Source of the DNA: Tetrapyrgos nigripes
Taxonomy: Eukaryota; Basidiomycota; Agaricomycetes; Agaricales; Campanellaceae
NCBI GenBank assembly: GCA_013368315.1
Contig: JAACJM010000148.1
Location: forward strand, 154,747-218,746
DNA length: 64,000 nt
Direction of reading: 5' to 3'
The first letter of the stretch is position 1; each line of letters starts with the position of its first letter. The position numbers and the translations under genes are program-made. The notes under the pieces were generated by a model. That model searched no databases and was not told the DNA's origin. It saw only the letters and a program-made list of their open reading frames with translations. Below are positions 56,601 through 64,000 of the stretch, piece after piece.

Positions 56601-57996
56601 TTTTCTTGGTGATGGCGTTAAGTCCACGATAGTTGACGCAAAGACGGATTTCTCCAGTCTTTTTACGAATGAATAGAACGGGGGCACCGGCTGAGGAAGA
56701 TGAAGCCCGAATATGGCCACGACGAAGATTGTTATGAACGTACTCGGCAGACGCCTGCCTTTCCTGCTCTGAAAGTCGGTACATCCTCACAAATGGTGGT
56801 GTTTTTCCTTCCTCTAACTCGATTTCGATGTCATTATGACGATGTTCAGGTAAATGGTCGAAATCGGATACTTTGAACACAGAGTCGAGGAAAGATCGAT
56901 AATGAGGCGGGACGTATGAAGAAAAGTCTTCGTCAGGATTGGTAAGAGGGTTGTGACCAATGGGAGGGGGTGGTTCAGGAGGGGGAGGTGTGGAATCGGG
57001 GGTGGAATGTGGTGAGAAGGAATTGATGAAGTGTGGCGACGCAGAGTCGTAAAATTGTAAATAAGCGACTTGGCAACCCTTGGCCTGTCGAAAGAATCGT
57101 CGTGAGTTGAGAATCTTGACGTCCAGGTTGTCAGGAACGCTGAACGACGCTTGCGAAGGAGTAATGAATTTGGTAGATGTGGAATTTCCATAACCGTTAT
57201 GATGAACAAAAGCGGAAAGGAAAGAATGCGAAATAGAAGTAAAAGAAGACTGATTTGAAGTAGAAGAAGAATCAGTAGAAGTAGTACAATCTGTAGTAGA
57301 AGGAAAATCAGAATTCAAAACACGAGATGGAGAAAGTATGGGTGAAGAGAGTAGACCGAAGCCTAGTCCCACGCGAGTAGTATTTACAGACTGAGAATGC
57401 GAGAGACCGAAGCCTTTGGCATAAACAGTGGTACTGGACACTGGAGTCAAATCACAACAATGCAGAGAAAGGGAATTCGAATGCCAGTCTATATCAGGAT
57501 TGTGGCGACGAAGCCAATCAAGACCAAGAATAATAGGAAAAGAAACTGAAACAACTGCAAGAGAAAGTACTTCATTATGAGTACCAACACGAATCCCAGA
57601 AAGTACTTCTTGGGTGATGAGACCAGAAGCGATGGGTCGGTTATCAACCGCCATGATAGGAACAGGTACGTCCTTTAGACGCCGAGGAAAAGAATGCCGA
57701 GAAGAAAAAGAATCGGAAATACAAGAAACAGTAGCACCCGAATCGACTAATGCATGAGTACGAATGGGGGAACAATCAGGAAAATGAAGGCAAACTGCAA
57801 TAATAAAATGATTTGAAGAAAGAGCAGAGGTAGAAAAGATAAAAGTTGGAGCATACATAGAGATCGGACGCCAGGAGCCATCCGTGGTTCTTTCGAACCT
57901 AGCCGCCGGTCCCAATTGAGAGGGAGAGCGATGGTGTACTCCTTCACCAACCGGCGACTCTGGAGTACGAGACGAGTTACCGGTTAGGCTTTTCCC
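53671..57996 (-). CDS. pol: Gypsy pol polyprotein (protease, RT, RNase H, integrase, chromodomain)
   Basis: One open frame covers about 1440 residues after the shift site. In order: a retropepsin-like protease with ALVDSGATVSCISDS; reverse transcriptase with YPLPLVDDLIDRV, FSIIDLKSAYAHL and the catalytic VVYLDDILVFS; an RNase H domain from TLCTDASDFAISSIL with EYFMRAQILNRRQSRW; an integrase with the zinc-binding H..H..CDTCSRIK region, catalytic Asp/Asp/Glu segments MDFIVKLP, VSDRGSLFVSNFW and HAQTDGLTERTNQ; and a C-terminal chromodomain-like segment FEYLCHFKDTTDDDDTWIPL. The frame also runs open upstream to 58068, overlapping gag by about 85 nt. Expression is probably by -1 frameshifting from gag rather than a separate start. 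All catalytic residues that I can read are intact. Confidence 0.93.
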   Translation of the reverse strand, partial: GKSLTGNSSRTPESPVGEGVHHRSPSQLGPAARFERTTDGSWRPISMYAPTFIFSTSALSSNHFIIAVCLHFPDCSPIRTHALVDSGATVSCISDSFSSRHSFPRRLKDVPVPIMAVDNRPIASGLITQEVLSGIRVGTHNEVLSLAVVSVSFPIILGLDWLRRHNPDIDWHSNSLSLHCCDLTPVSSTTVYAKGFGLSHSQSVNTTRVGLGFGLLSSPILSPSRVLNSDFPSTTDCTTSTDSSSTSNQSSFTSISHSFLSAFVHHNGYGNSTSTKFITPSQASFSVPDNLDVKILNSRRFFRQAKGCQVAYLQFYDSASPHFINSFSPHSTPDSTPPPPEPPPPIGHNPLTNPDEDFSSYVPPHYRSFLDSVFKVSDFDHLPEHRHNDIEIELEEGKTPPFVRMYRLSEQERQASAEYVHNNLRRGHIRASSSSAGAPVLFIRKKTGEIRLCVNYRGLNAITKKNRYPLPLVDDLIDRVRGCSVFSIIDLKSAYAHLRVREGDEWKTAFRTHLGLFEHLIVPYGLTNAPAAWQSFIQEVLSDVIDVCCVVYLDDILVFSRSQEEHQEHVKMVLDRLAKASLYANPKKCEFDRSEVEFLGYIVSADGLKMNPKKLSTIVDWPEPTNLKQLQSFLGFTYFYRWFIHDYSRITLPLTALTRKSPSFHFNDSAKAAFSHLKDLFTSAPVLQHFDPRSPITLCTDASDFAISSILQQLDVNGHLHPVAFFSRKLAPSEINYDIHDKELLAIIESFKEFRHWLSGSPSPIKVICDHKNLEYFMRAQILNRRQSRWALFLSEFDFQLHWEAGQGNVADAASRRADYVPDDEDEVKKAQLRIVLSSYHTHPLFHDESETAPPSNSHTLNVLSTIDAFSTITLDNSHLLDQFLSAYKEDQEWRKAIAHGDPSFQLHHNLVFHNNRLYVPQPLRSTIVASRHDNVISGHPGRTRTFALVSRDYSWPGMTTYIRRYVQACDTCSRIKAPRHKPYGLLQLLSIPNQPWQAITMDFIVKLPESRRYDSILVVCDRLTRAAHFIPCRESMTASELAWLFLDRIFRLHGLPQSIVSDRGSLFVSNFWTALLGHLSIDAKTSTAYHAQTDGLTERTNQTLEAYLRAYVSYQQDDWIDYLPLAEFAFNNHENTSTKHTPFFANLGYHPTFEPTLTTISTVPAADDLAKRLQLIHSELKAELAHAQSLQSNYYDKRHTTQPELKEGQLVWLLRRNIRSTRPSDKLDHRRLGPFPIIKKIHQRTFLLQLPAYLSCLYPVFHVSLLEPYNDPSEFHAHSDPVPCELPDDSPIIHSIRDVRKIGQRFEYLCHFKDTTDDDDTWIPLTDISSNYNHLIERFHRTHSRAPRPHDLIITKTYNTDNLINDSTTTSTTLNDTTPSSAGPNTPSTSDPIPNFVPRPPTPVQKSVNPKSNYTPPVHAVTRSGRKITPPDRLDPIIKK
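57936..57996 (-). promoter_or_regulatory. Programmed -1 ribosomal frameshift site with predicted pseudoknot
   Basis: Just before the gag stop the minus strand reads TCG GGA AAA GCC TAA. The heptamer G GGA AAA (57990-57996) is a canonical X XXY YYZ slippery site in the gag frame, and slipping back one base enters the pol frame exactly. Downstream, AACCGG (57980-57985) can pair with CCGGTT (57949-57954), and GTACTCC inside that loop (57962-57968) can pair with GGAGTAC beyond it (57936-57942). This gives an H-type pseudoknot four bases after the slip site. Confidence 0.8.
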
Positions 57997-59264
57997 GACT
58001 GGGAAGAAGCCTTGGCAGCTTTCGCAGCCTCCATGCGTTTGATAACCCATGGGGAATGATTTGGACAATTGTCAATGTCCTTACCGCATTTGCCGCAATA
58101 CGAACACAGTCCTAGATCCTTCCTTCGCTTCTTCTCTTCATCCGAGAGTTTTGGACGAGGTTTGCCTGTCTTGGTAGCATCCACTTGCATGGGCTCGCCA
58201 GGAGGAAGGCTAGAATTCGAAGAAGAGTTGGTAGTAGAAGGAGTAGTGTGAGAATTCGAAGTTTTTGCAGGTTTGGAAGGGGAAGAAGAAGATTTCGATG
58301 AGAGTTCTTCTTTGCGCTCTTCTTCACGCTCGTGAACACGATTGTCGATGTCGACAGCCCATTTTTTGTATGCCGTGAAGGTTTTCGGACGGTCGTTACG
58401 ATGGGTTTGACTGATGTAGTCCTTTGTGGTAGTACGGAGTCCGGAATAAAATTGGTTGATTTTCGTGGACTCGCTCCAGTCAACGTGAACAACAAGTTCG
58501 GAGAATCGAGAGGCGTAGGCGGCAGCGGAACCCGTTTGTTTGAGTTTTTTGAGTTTGACTTCAGCGTTGTAATTGAGATTGCTATCTCCGAAATGATCTT
58601 TAAAACACTCAACAAAATCGTCAAACGAATTGAGAACGGTAGGTTCGCCAGTCATAAGAGAAAAATACCATTGCCTAGGAGATCCATCTCCCAAAAGCGT
58701 TGACATCCAAATACATTTGTGCCTGTCCGAAGGCAATGACAATCCCAACAACTCTACAGCATCTTTCACTTCTCTTATAAAAAACTCCACATCAGATGCC
58801 TTGCCCTTGAACTTGTCCGGAAGCGTGAACGTAGGTGGTTTCTGAGAGGAAGAGGTGGTGCTGGTGGTAGTCGTTGTGGGATCAGAAGATGATGATGTGG
58901 AAGTCTGATCAGCACCCGTCGGTGATTGCGCGGACGTCGTGGATGACTGTTGAGTAAGATTTCGAACAATGAGCTCGATGTTTCGAATGGATGTGATGGT
59001 GTCATTCTGCGCGGTCTGAATGTTGTGAAGAGTGGTACTCTGGTTGCCCAGACGGGTTTGGATCTGGTCAAGAGTGGTGGTGGTGGCTGTGCGCCAGGTC
59101 TGGAGATCAGCGATGGCAGCGATGGCGTTGCTAATGGCAATGTACTCAGCATAAGTAATAGAAGCTGGAGTACTGGGGTCGATGCCAGGAGCAGTAGTCT
59201 CCGCGCCAGTGTTGGGATCAACAGTGGGTGGCGGGGCGTTGTAGAAAGTCCAATTCTGGGACAT
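57984..59264 (-). CDS. gag: Gypsy gag (capsid/nucleocapsid)
   Basis: A 426-residue frame starts at ATG 59262-59264 with MSQNWTFYNAPPPTVDPNTG. A Ser/Thr-rich N-terminal part with a predicted coiled-coil-like stretch is followed by the capsid core (PPTFTLPDKFKGKASDVEFF, WFSLMTGEP-like text, FVECFKDHFGDSNL, LVVHVDWSESTKINQFYSGL), a charged linker and a C-terminal zinc knuckle. The knuckle reads CSYCGKCGKDIDNC: the spacing CX2CX4(H)X4C is right, but Lys stands where His is expected. The frame ends at TAA 57984-57986 inside the frameshift region. Gag packages the element RNA and forms the virus-like particle in the cytoplasm. Confidence 0.9.
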   Translation of the reverse strand: MSQNWTFYNAPPPTVDPNTGAETTAPGIDPSTPASITYAEYIAISNAIAAIADLQTWRTATTTTLDQIQTRLGNQSTTLHNIQTAQNDTITSIRNIELIVRNLTQQSSTTSAQSPTGADQTSTSSSSDPTTTTTSTTSSSQKPPTFTLPDKFKGKASDVEFFIREVKDAVELLGLSLPSDRHKCIWMSTLLGDGSPRQWYFSLMTGEPTVLNSFDDFVECFKDHFGDSNLNYNAEVKLKKLKQTGSAAAYASRFSELVVHVDWSESTKINQFYSGLRTTTKDYISQTHRNDRPKTFTAYKKWAVDIDNRVHEREEERKEELSSKSSSSPSKPAKTSNSHTTPSTTNSSSNSSLPPGEPMQVDATKTGKPRPKLSDEEKKRRKDLGLCSYCGKCGKDIDNCPNHSPWVIKRMEAAKAAKASSQSGKA

Positions 59265-59357
59265 AACGGGATTAGGGGTAGTGTGAGAAAAGGAGTAGAG
59301 GGCGAGTAAGAGGTAGAGAGTGAGTCAAAATTTCACAAGAAAGAAGTCTAATCAAAC

Positions 59358-59596
59358 TGTAAGGGTGCTGGCCAACCCTTAGTAGGACTTAGAAGACGAC
59401 TTTGAAATGGAAATAAAGAGTTGATTAGACTGCAGAATACTACGAAATGTACAAGTATTTATACTTAATACTAAAGGAGTAGTAAGACAGGAAAAGAGAA
59501 ACAGGGAAGTGTCTAAGGAGTGAGGAGTGTCTAATGCACTGAGGAAAGTGGAGAATGTGAGTAAGGAGTGAAGAGGAGGAGGAGTTGATCATTACA
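59358..59596 (-). repeat. 5' LTR of the gypsy element (239 bp)
   Basis: On the minus strand it starts TGTAATGATCAACTCC and ends AGCACCCTTACA, with TG...CA ends. A TATA-like TTAAGTATAAATACTTG lies inside. The following GTTTGATTAGACTTC is where a primer-binding site would lie; I could not match it to a tRNA. Confidence 0.9.
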
Positions 59597-59740
59597 TTGC
59601 GATAGGTTGACACGTGCCGCGCATTTCATTCCCTGTCGTGAATCAATGACCGCATCCAAACTCGTTGTTCACGTTGACTGGAGCGAGTCCACGAAAATCA
59701 ACCAATTTTATTCCGGACTCCGTACTACCACAAAGGACAC
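59597..59740 (+). pseudogene. Scrambled inverted pol-gag fragment abutting the LTR terminus
   Basis: Immediately after the LTR terminal base, about 60 bp equal the pol segment near 54885-54945 in inverted orientation (encoding RAAHFIPCRESMTAS). It is joined to about 80 bp of gag from near 58434-58510, also inverted (VHVDWSESTKINQFYSGL). Pol precedes gag here, the reverse of the element order. The right end lies at AAAGGAC, near 59740. Confidence 0.9.
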
Positions 59741-60013
59741 AGAATATTCGGTACGTACGGTCACTGGTTCGATCCTCGAGGAACTCCCCTTTTCATAGGG
59801 CCTCAGGATTTCGCCCTTCACGGAACCAGTGGCTGAGGATCGGGACAGGCGTGGGAAACCTGAAACGATTCGGGGTCTTCTATATAAGGACACCGATCTG
59901 GGCCTGAGGAACCCAGAAAGGAGATTGCCTCGAAGGGGAGGTAATGTAAGGGTCACGCCCCTTACTCCATATATAGAGCCTGCGACGGTATTCACACGTA
60001 CCGAATATTGTGG
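59741..60013. repeat. Inverted-repeat or LTR-like remnant
   Basis: AGAATATTCGGTACGT at the left is matched by its near complement ACGTACCGAATATT at the right. Inside are TATATAAGGACACC and CCATATATAGAGCC. It may be a solo LTR or MITE; no target duplication was found, so the type is open. Confidence 0.4.
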
Positions 60014-61852
60014 CCTTTTGGTCCAGTTGGAGGTTGGGTCTCATCGCAGGCTGACCTAATCCTTTACAAGTTGCATCCTCAGTTGGTGCTCCCCCCTCCG
60101 ATCGTGCATGACAGTGATATTTAGAGCTCTTTCTGCGCTGAAAAGTATACCCTAGCTTTTGGACAACCTCCCAGTAAACGTTTAAACCGTTAGATGACCA
60201 TATATACATATTCTCGTTTATATGTATGTTACTGTATGTATTATGTAGTAGAGTAATCCTATATATTAAGATAGGACGGGCCTGGGAAGAAACAATATTT
60301 ACATAATCATTACTAAGCAATGTCCCTACGAATCCCTAACCCGACCGAGCGAAGCTTATTAAGTTAGGACCTCCCGTCGGAATAATGATTATAGAATAAC
60401 TTTTACTAACCAAGGTTCCGACGGAAACAGCTGCGCCAGAGGCAGCTGCGCTTACTGCCGGTAATTTCCGTGCACGCCACGCGATGTACACACTCCGGTG
60501 CGCGCAAACGCGAAAACTCAAACATTTGCCTCATGTCTGCACACTTTTGTCTATGTAATGTGACTTGGGACACTTTTTGTGTCCTCTGCTCTACTTCTAA
60601 AGCTATTTCAGTAGTATATGTAAGGCTGATTTATAAATCAACTGGAGTGCCACAATTACTGACTCTGTGCATCCCAGAGGTGCATTTTCAATGTGAATAT
60701 TAGGTTTCTTTTTATTTTATTTTTGTTTTTGTTTTTCTGAATTCTTATGAAACTGAATAAATCAACAATAAGGGAAACCCCACCAAATACTCCTCAGAGG
60801 CATCACAATGCTCAATGTGAAAGAGGAAGAAATGTGCATGTCATGGACAGTCCTGAGGCAAGGCGTGTACCTCAAGAATGACATGACATGGCTCCAGTAC
60901 CCTTCAGTTTGCCTCAAGGTCCTGCTCAAGCTTACAACCCAGCTCAAGAAGACCCATTTCAAATGGTTAATTATGGTGTTCATTAGTATCAGCTAACTCA
61001 GGGCATTGCTGCACAGATCTGAGATTTGCCACCAAAATGCCAGGTCCAAGTAGAGCATGTGGAAGACCCCATCAACAGGTAAGCTTTCTTAGAAATTGTA
61101 AATATGCAGGTAGATGGACAGGTAAGTTTGTCTGTTCATATATTAGCCAACTTTCTTATATAAAGTATGTTAGAACTATGCAAATAGGTTTCAACATTTG
61201 CCAGCTGACCTTCACAACCAACTTGCAAATATTCCTGCTCATCAGGCACTCTCAACTAGCTTTGATTGTTCACATAGCAGAGGTAGAGGTCAGGCTCTGG
61301 AACAGCTCACATTGAACCACAGGAAGACCCTCCATACCTCCTGAACCAAGGCCTCAATGTCAACCTGAGCCAGAGCCTGAAGATGGCATAGATGATCCTG
61401 CTCTATTTGAGCCTCCAATTGATCCATCCCAGGAATTCGAAGAAATCCTATTATTGAAGCAGAAGATTATGACCAGTATTTCATGAGTGAATTGCTATAA
61501 TTGAAGCTATTGTTGGAGATGCAGAATGGAATGCATTGACTTCTCAGATTCCCAGAGGTGGTCCAAGACTTCAAGTGTCTGAGGGCAGATCAAGGTACAT
61601 ACACTCTCTGAAACACTTAATATGAAGCTGACCCTTCTTTGCTATCTGGCTGGATGGTAGCATCATCACAACACAAGGAATTCAAAGAAGGATCCTCCAG
61701 TCCAAAGTGTGTCCCAAGTGCAAGGCCCTTCATTAGGACTGTGAGAAATTAGCAAAGTCAACCATTAATGAGCTGAAATTTGGCTCCTGTTGTCTTCACC
61801 CAAATCTCCCTGTGTCAATCATTCACATAGATATTTAATGTCTCTTTCCAAG
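60014..61852. other. Decayed coding relics, no firm gene
   Basis: Near 61039 an ATG starts MPGPSRACGRPHQQ, another basic GRP-type start like that at 4480. From 61340 the plus strand reads EPEDGIDDPALFEPPIDPSQ and, after a frame change, IEAEDYDQYFMSELL, then SKVCPKCKALH near 61700. These look like one transposon-type or zinc-finger gene broken by shifts and by the MITE at 61853. Confidence 0.35.
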
Positions 61853-62154
61853 TAGTGAACTGCATGGGTATCCTGCAGGTACTTTTGAGGCTACCCGTAC
61901 CTGTACCTGTGAGCCCTATATACCTGGGGGTCTTGACTTGATGAAGGAAGACTCAACAATTTGCATTCAAAAAAAGGTGAGAATTAACCATTAGATTATA
62001 TTAATGCATTGAACTATACCTACAAAGCCTAATTGAAGTGTTTATGGCCCGTCCAAGCCACCAGCAACTGGCACAGGTCTGGAAATCTGTACCTGTACCC
62101 ATCAGACCCTTACCCATGACCTGTGACAACCTGCTGGACCTGTGCTTTTCACTA
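61853..62154. mobile_element. hAT-like MITE (302 bp) with CCTGTACCTGT motifs
   Basis: The ends match as imperfect inverted repeats of about 28 bp: TAGTGAACTGCATGGGTATC on the left and the complement of TAGTGAAAAGCACAGGTCCA on the right, both continuing into GCAGGT. The flanks TTTCCAAG (61845-61852) and TTTCCAAA (62155-62162) agree at seven of eight positions, as an aged 8-bp duplication. CCTGTACCTGT and its complement recur near both ends. A related right end, TTTTCACTA, occurs at 62762-62770. Confidence 0.65.
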
Positions 62155-62162
62155 TTTCCAAA

Positions 62163-62953
62163 GCCATTTCGTTCCCATCCAAATCCTTCCCAAACAACTT
62201 CTGCAGAGAATACAAGATTGTCATTGGCATTGACAACCATTCTGTAGATAATTGCAAAGTAAGCCCAGGCAAACTCTCTGGAATCTCCATAAGACTAACT
62301 GACCTCAATCATAGAAACACCTCTACAGCTACCTCTTCTTTCAATTCATCTTCCCAACATCCATCATCATCCTCAAGTAGGGAACAGTACTGGGATCCCA
62401 CAGGTAAAATTTTCTGACCCGTCCCTGTACCTGCCAAATCCTGTACCTGTCCAGGCAGGTGAATGGTTTGGACGGGGCAGATGGGTCATAGGCCTGACCC
62501 ATGGGATACAATGCATAACAAGTTGGTTCACCAATGTTTCACACCATAAAGTAAATGAATGAGTTAAATATTAGTATATATACACTGTGAGTGTCCTTTT
62601 TGTGTGAGATGTGAGAAAAAAATTGATAATATTGGGTGGATATGAGGGCTGTCTACCTCACAAACAGGTCATGGGTTTGCAGCGGGTTCAGATATACTGA
62701 CCCATACCTGTACCTGTCAAACCTGTACCTCCCAACCCATCAAAAACCTGCATACCCATGCTTTTCACTATCCGCAAGTGGTTTTCATTTCTCCTTGATA
62801 CAATCTGGAACCCAGAACCACAGGCCCTCATGCTGTTTGGTACCAGACATTGAGTATGAGAAGAAAAGATCTGCTTGGAATTGTTTGTTTTTTTGAGACT
62901 AATTAGATGGTCTGTTCATGAGCTGACATACAGTGAGCGTGTACATTAAATAT
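62163..62953. other. Coding relic and second MITE-like arm
   Basis: The plus strand 62163-62400 reads SFPNNFCREYKIVIGIDNHS and continues to a Ser-rich stretch and a donor CAG|GTAAAA, so it looks like the continuation of the relic left of the MITE. Bases 62409-62770 are rich in CCTGTACCTGT and end in CATGCTTTTCACTA, like one arm of a second related element whose left end I cannot place. Confidence 0.35.
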
Positions 62954-63213
62954 TAGGAAGATGAAGGCATATCAGTCATAGCACTTGGCTTGCGAGTCCA
63001 ACAAATTCCTCTCCAAATTATTCAATGGTCTCTCTATAGTCATGCTGAGGAACTGGCATTTATTTTACATACATTTGATACAAGGAAGATGAAGGTATGC
63101 AATAGCCATAGCACTTGACTTGCCATTCCAGCAAATTCCTCTTCAAATCATTCAATGGTCTACCTATAGCCATGCTGAGAAACTGGCATTTGTTTTTCAC
63201 AAGAAAGGCCAGT
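62954..63213. repeat. Tandem duplication of about 130 bp
   Basis: Two adjacent units share AGGAAGATGAAGG, CATAGCACTTG(G/A)CTTGC, AATTCCTCT(C/T)CAAAT, ATTCAATGGTCT and CATGCTGAG(G/A)AACTGGCATTT. They differ by scattered substitutions. Confidence 0.75.
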
Positions 63214-63693
63214 GTATCCAAAGATCACAGATTCAGAAGGATAGGACTTGAAGCATGCACAGTGAGCCTTCAGTGAGGTATGGGTTATGATGCACAAAAG
63301 ATTTAAATAATGAAGTACATGGTACTTATTAATTAGGTTTCTATGTTTTCTATGTAAAAAATCACAATAGAATGGTGCAAAGGCATTGGTTGTAAAGCTT
63401 GGGTTATAAAGCATAAAGGATTAAAATGATGAACTACATGGAACTTATCAGGTTTCTATTGTAAGTCAGACTCGCAGTGGAATGGAGGCACGATAGCACC
63501 GACATAAAAATGATACATGATTCACAGTGGAATGGAGGCGCGCCAGCGCCGACTTAGCGGGGGTTTGGGGGCGCAGCCCCCTACAAGCTGTCGACCCAAT
63601 GCCGTAGGAATGGAGCGAGCGAAGCGAGTCTCCATGACAAAGGCATGGGTCGTAAAGCTTGTATCAATGAAGAGTTGGTTTAGATGCATCAAA
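63214..63693. other. 3' flank with direct repeats and a G/C hairpin
   Basis: CAGTGGAATGGAGGC is repeated at about 63475 and 63524, each followed by a CG..AGC.CCGAC block. Then GGGGGCGCAGCCCCC-type sequence near 63571-63590 can form a strong hairpin. AATGGAGCGAGCGAAGCGAG follows near 63608. No gene. Confidence 0.5.
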
Positions 63694-64000
63694 CTAATCG
63701 TCGGTGTATAGCGGAACGACCGTTTGGCCAGTGTCGATGATTCCGAACCCTGCATCTTTCTTCCAGGACTTTCTCAGTTTGATTTGCCCGCTCCTCGACC
63801 CTTTGGCAGCAGTTTGACGTTCATGTTACATACCACCTCTTCGCTACCATCCATCAAGGCTTCTGCTAGTTCAACCAACGGCTGGACGCTCTCATCTTCA
63901 CTTCCATAGAATGTCCCGAAATGCATTCCTAGTGTATGACCTGCTCTTACGTCTTGTGCCAGCGAAACTGCATCCTTCGGCGAGGTATAGAGAATGGAAA
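63694..64000 (-). CDS. Metallo-beta-lactamase-fold hydrolase, NAPE-PLD-like (3' part)
   Basis: On the minus strand, from the window edge, the frame reads SPKDAVSLAQDVRAGHTLGM then HFGTFYGSEDESVQPLVELA, followed by a GTATGT intron and a last exon with KKDAGFGIIDTGQTVVPLYT ending at TAG 63694-63696. The PxDAVxxxxD...S.GMHxGTF pattern, with the conserved zinc-ligand His after GM, and a terminal GxIDxGxT stretch are typical of the C-terminus of NAPE-phospholipase-D-like zinc hydrolases. The rest lies beyond the window. Family members cleave phospholipid-type phosphodiesters; the substrate here is inference. Confidence 0.7.

Larger units (their letters stand above)
53293..59596 (-). mobile_element. 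Ty3/gypsy chromovirus-type LTR retrotransposon
   Basis: The element is read on the minus strand: 5' LTR 59358-59596, gag 57984-59264, pol 53671-58068 region, a purine-rich tract AAGAAGGGGATAA just before the 3' LTR, and a 3' LTR 53293-53515 that lacks its last bases. The LTRs begin TGTAATG and (5' copy) end CCCTTACA. The LTRs look nearly identical over the shared part, which with open gag and pol suggests recent insertion. The ends are rearranged (see the palindromic LTR and the inverted pol-gag scrap), and no matching target duplication was found. Confidence 0.92.

Noticed and set aside
54160..59309. Many plus-strand and shifted frames inside the retrotransposon
   Set aside because: They are shadows of gag and pol; all recognisable domains are in the two minus-strand frames.
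59764..59782. GGTTCGATCC word resembling a tRNA B box
   Set aside because: No A box or cloverleaf could be found upstream; it lies inside the inverted-repeat remnant next to the gypsy element.
61860..62780. CCTGTACCTGT repeats as a CRISPR-like array
   Set aside because: The words are irregularly spaced, vary in sequence, lie in inverted arms of MITE-like elements, and the genome is eukaryotic.

Overview
The window looks like nuclear DNA of a basidiomycete fungus, probably an agaricomycete. The genes have short introns (about 50-75 nt, GT-AG, one GC-AG). They belong to families typical of mushroom genomes: NACHT-ankyrin proteins, a TPR-CHAT protein, a seven-helix membrane protein with an AGRIWWI motif, a TWHD-type single-pass receptor-like protein, and a chromodomain-bearing Ty3/gypsy retrotransposon. 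Genes are sparse and much of the DNA is repeats, solo LTRs, short inverted-repeat elements and decayed copies.

Layout. 0-2.2 kb: edge of an unknown gene, a dispersed repeat split by a small hAT-like insertion, a short third fragment of a DUF1365 gene and a tyrosine-recombinase relic. 2.5-3.7 kb: an intact seven-exon short-chain dehydrogenase. 4.4-7.6 kb: transposon relics, a tRNA-derived SINE-like unit and a clean hAT-type MITE. 7.7-15.8 kb: block A, a decayed NACHT-ankyrin gene (broken by a solo LTR, a nonsense codon and a frameshift) head to head with a decayed DUF1365 gene. 16-23 kb: mostly unassigned, with a small single-pass membrane protein gene and a 253-bp inverted-repeat element. 23.6-26.95 kb: TPR-CHAT protease-like gene with four apparent frameshifts. 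27-34.8 kb: no convincing gene. 34.85-36.3 kb: intact ten-exon seven-helix membrane protein. 39.7-42.1 kb: inverted-repeat transposon carrying gene-like fragments. 43.3-49.4 kb: block B, the intact counterpart of block A (NACHT-ankyrin gene; DUF1365 gene running to 50.05 kb with one N-terminal frameshift). 50.7-51.3 kb: 616-bp hAT MITE. 51.5-53.0 kb: a compact divergent gene pair. 53.1-59.7 kb: a Ty3/gypsy element on the minus strand with separate gag and pol, a textbook -1 frameshift signal, a palindromic LTR at one end and a scrambled inverted pol-gag fragment at the other. 59.7-63.5 kb: more repeats. 63.7-64 kb: 3' end of a metallo-beta-lactamase-fold hydrolase gene.

How the parts relate. 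Blocks A and B are a direct segmental duplication about 36 kb apart, in which a NACHT-ankyrin gene and a DUF1365 gene are transcribed divergently from a shared upstream region. NACHT-ankyrin (NLR-like) and TPR-CHAT proteins are both linked to self/non-self recognition and regulated cell death in fungi and bacteria, so the window may be a small, turning-over innate-immunity neighbourhood shaped by transposons. The retrotransposon ends look like products of autointegration. Exon structures were read by eye from splice signals and protein continuity; no database search was possible.
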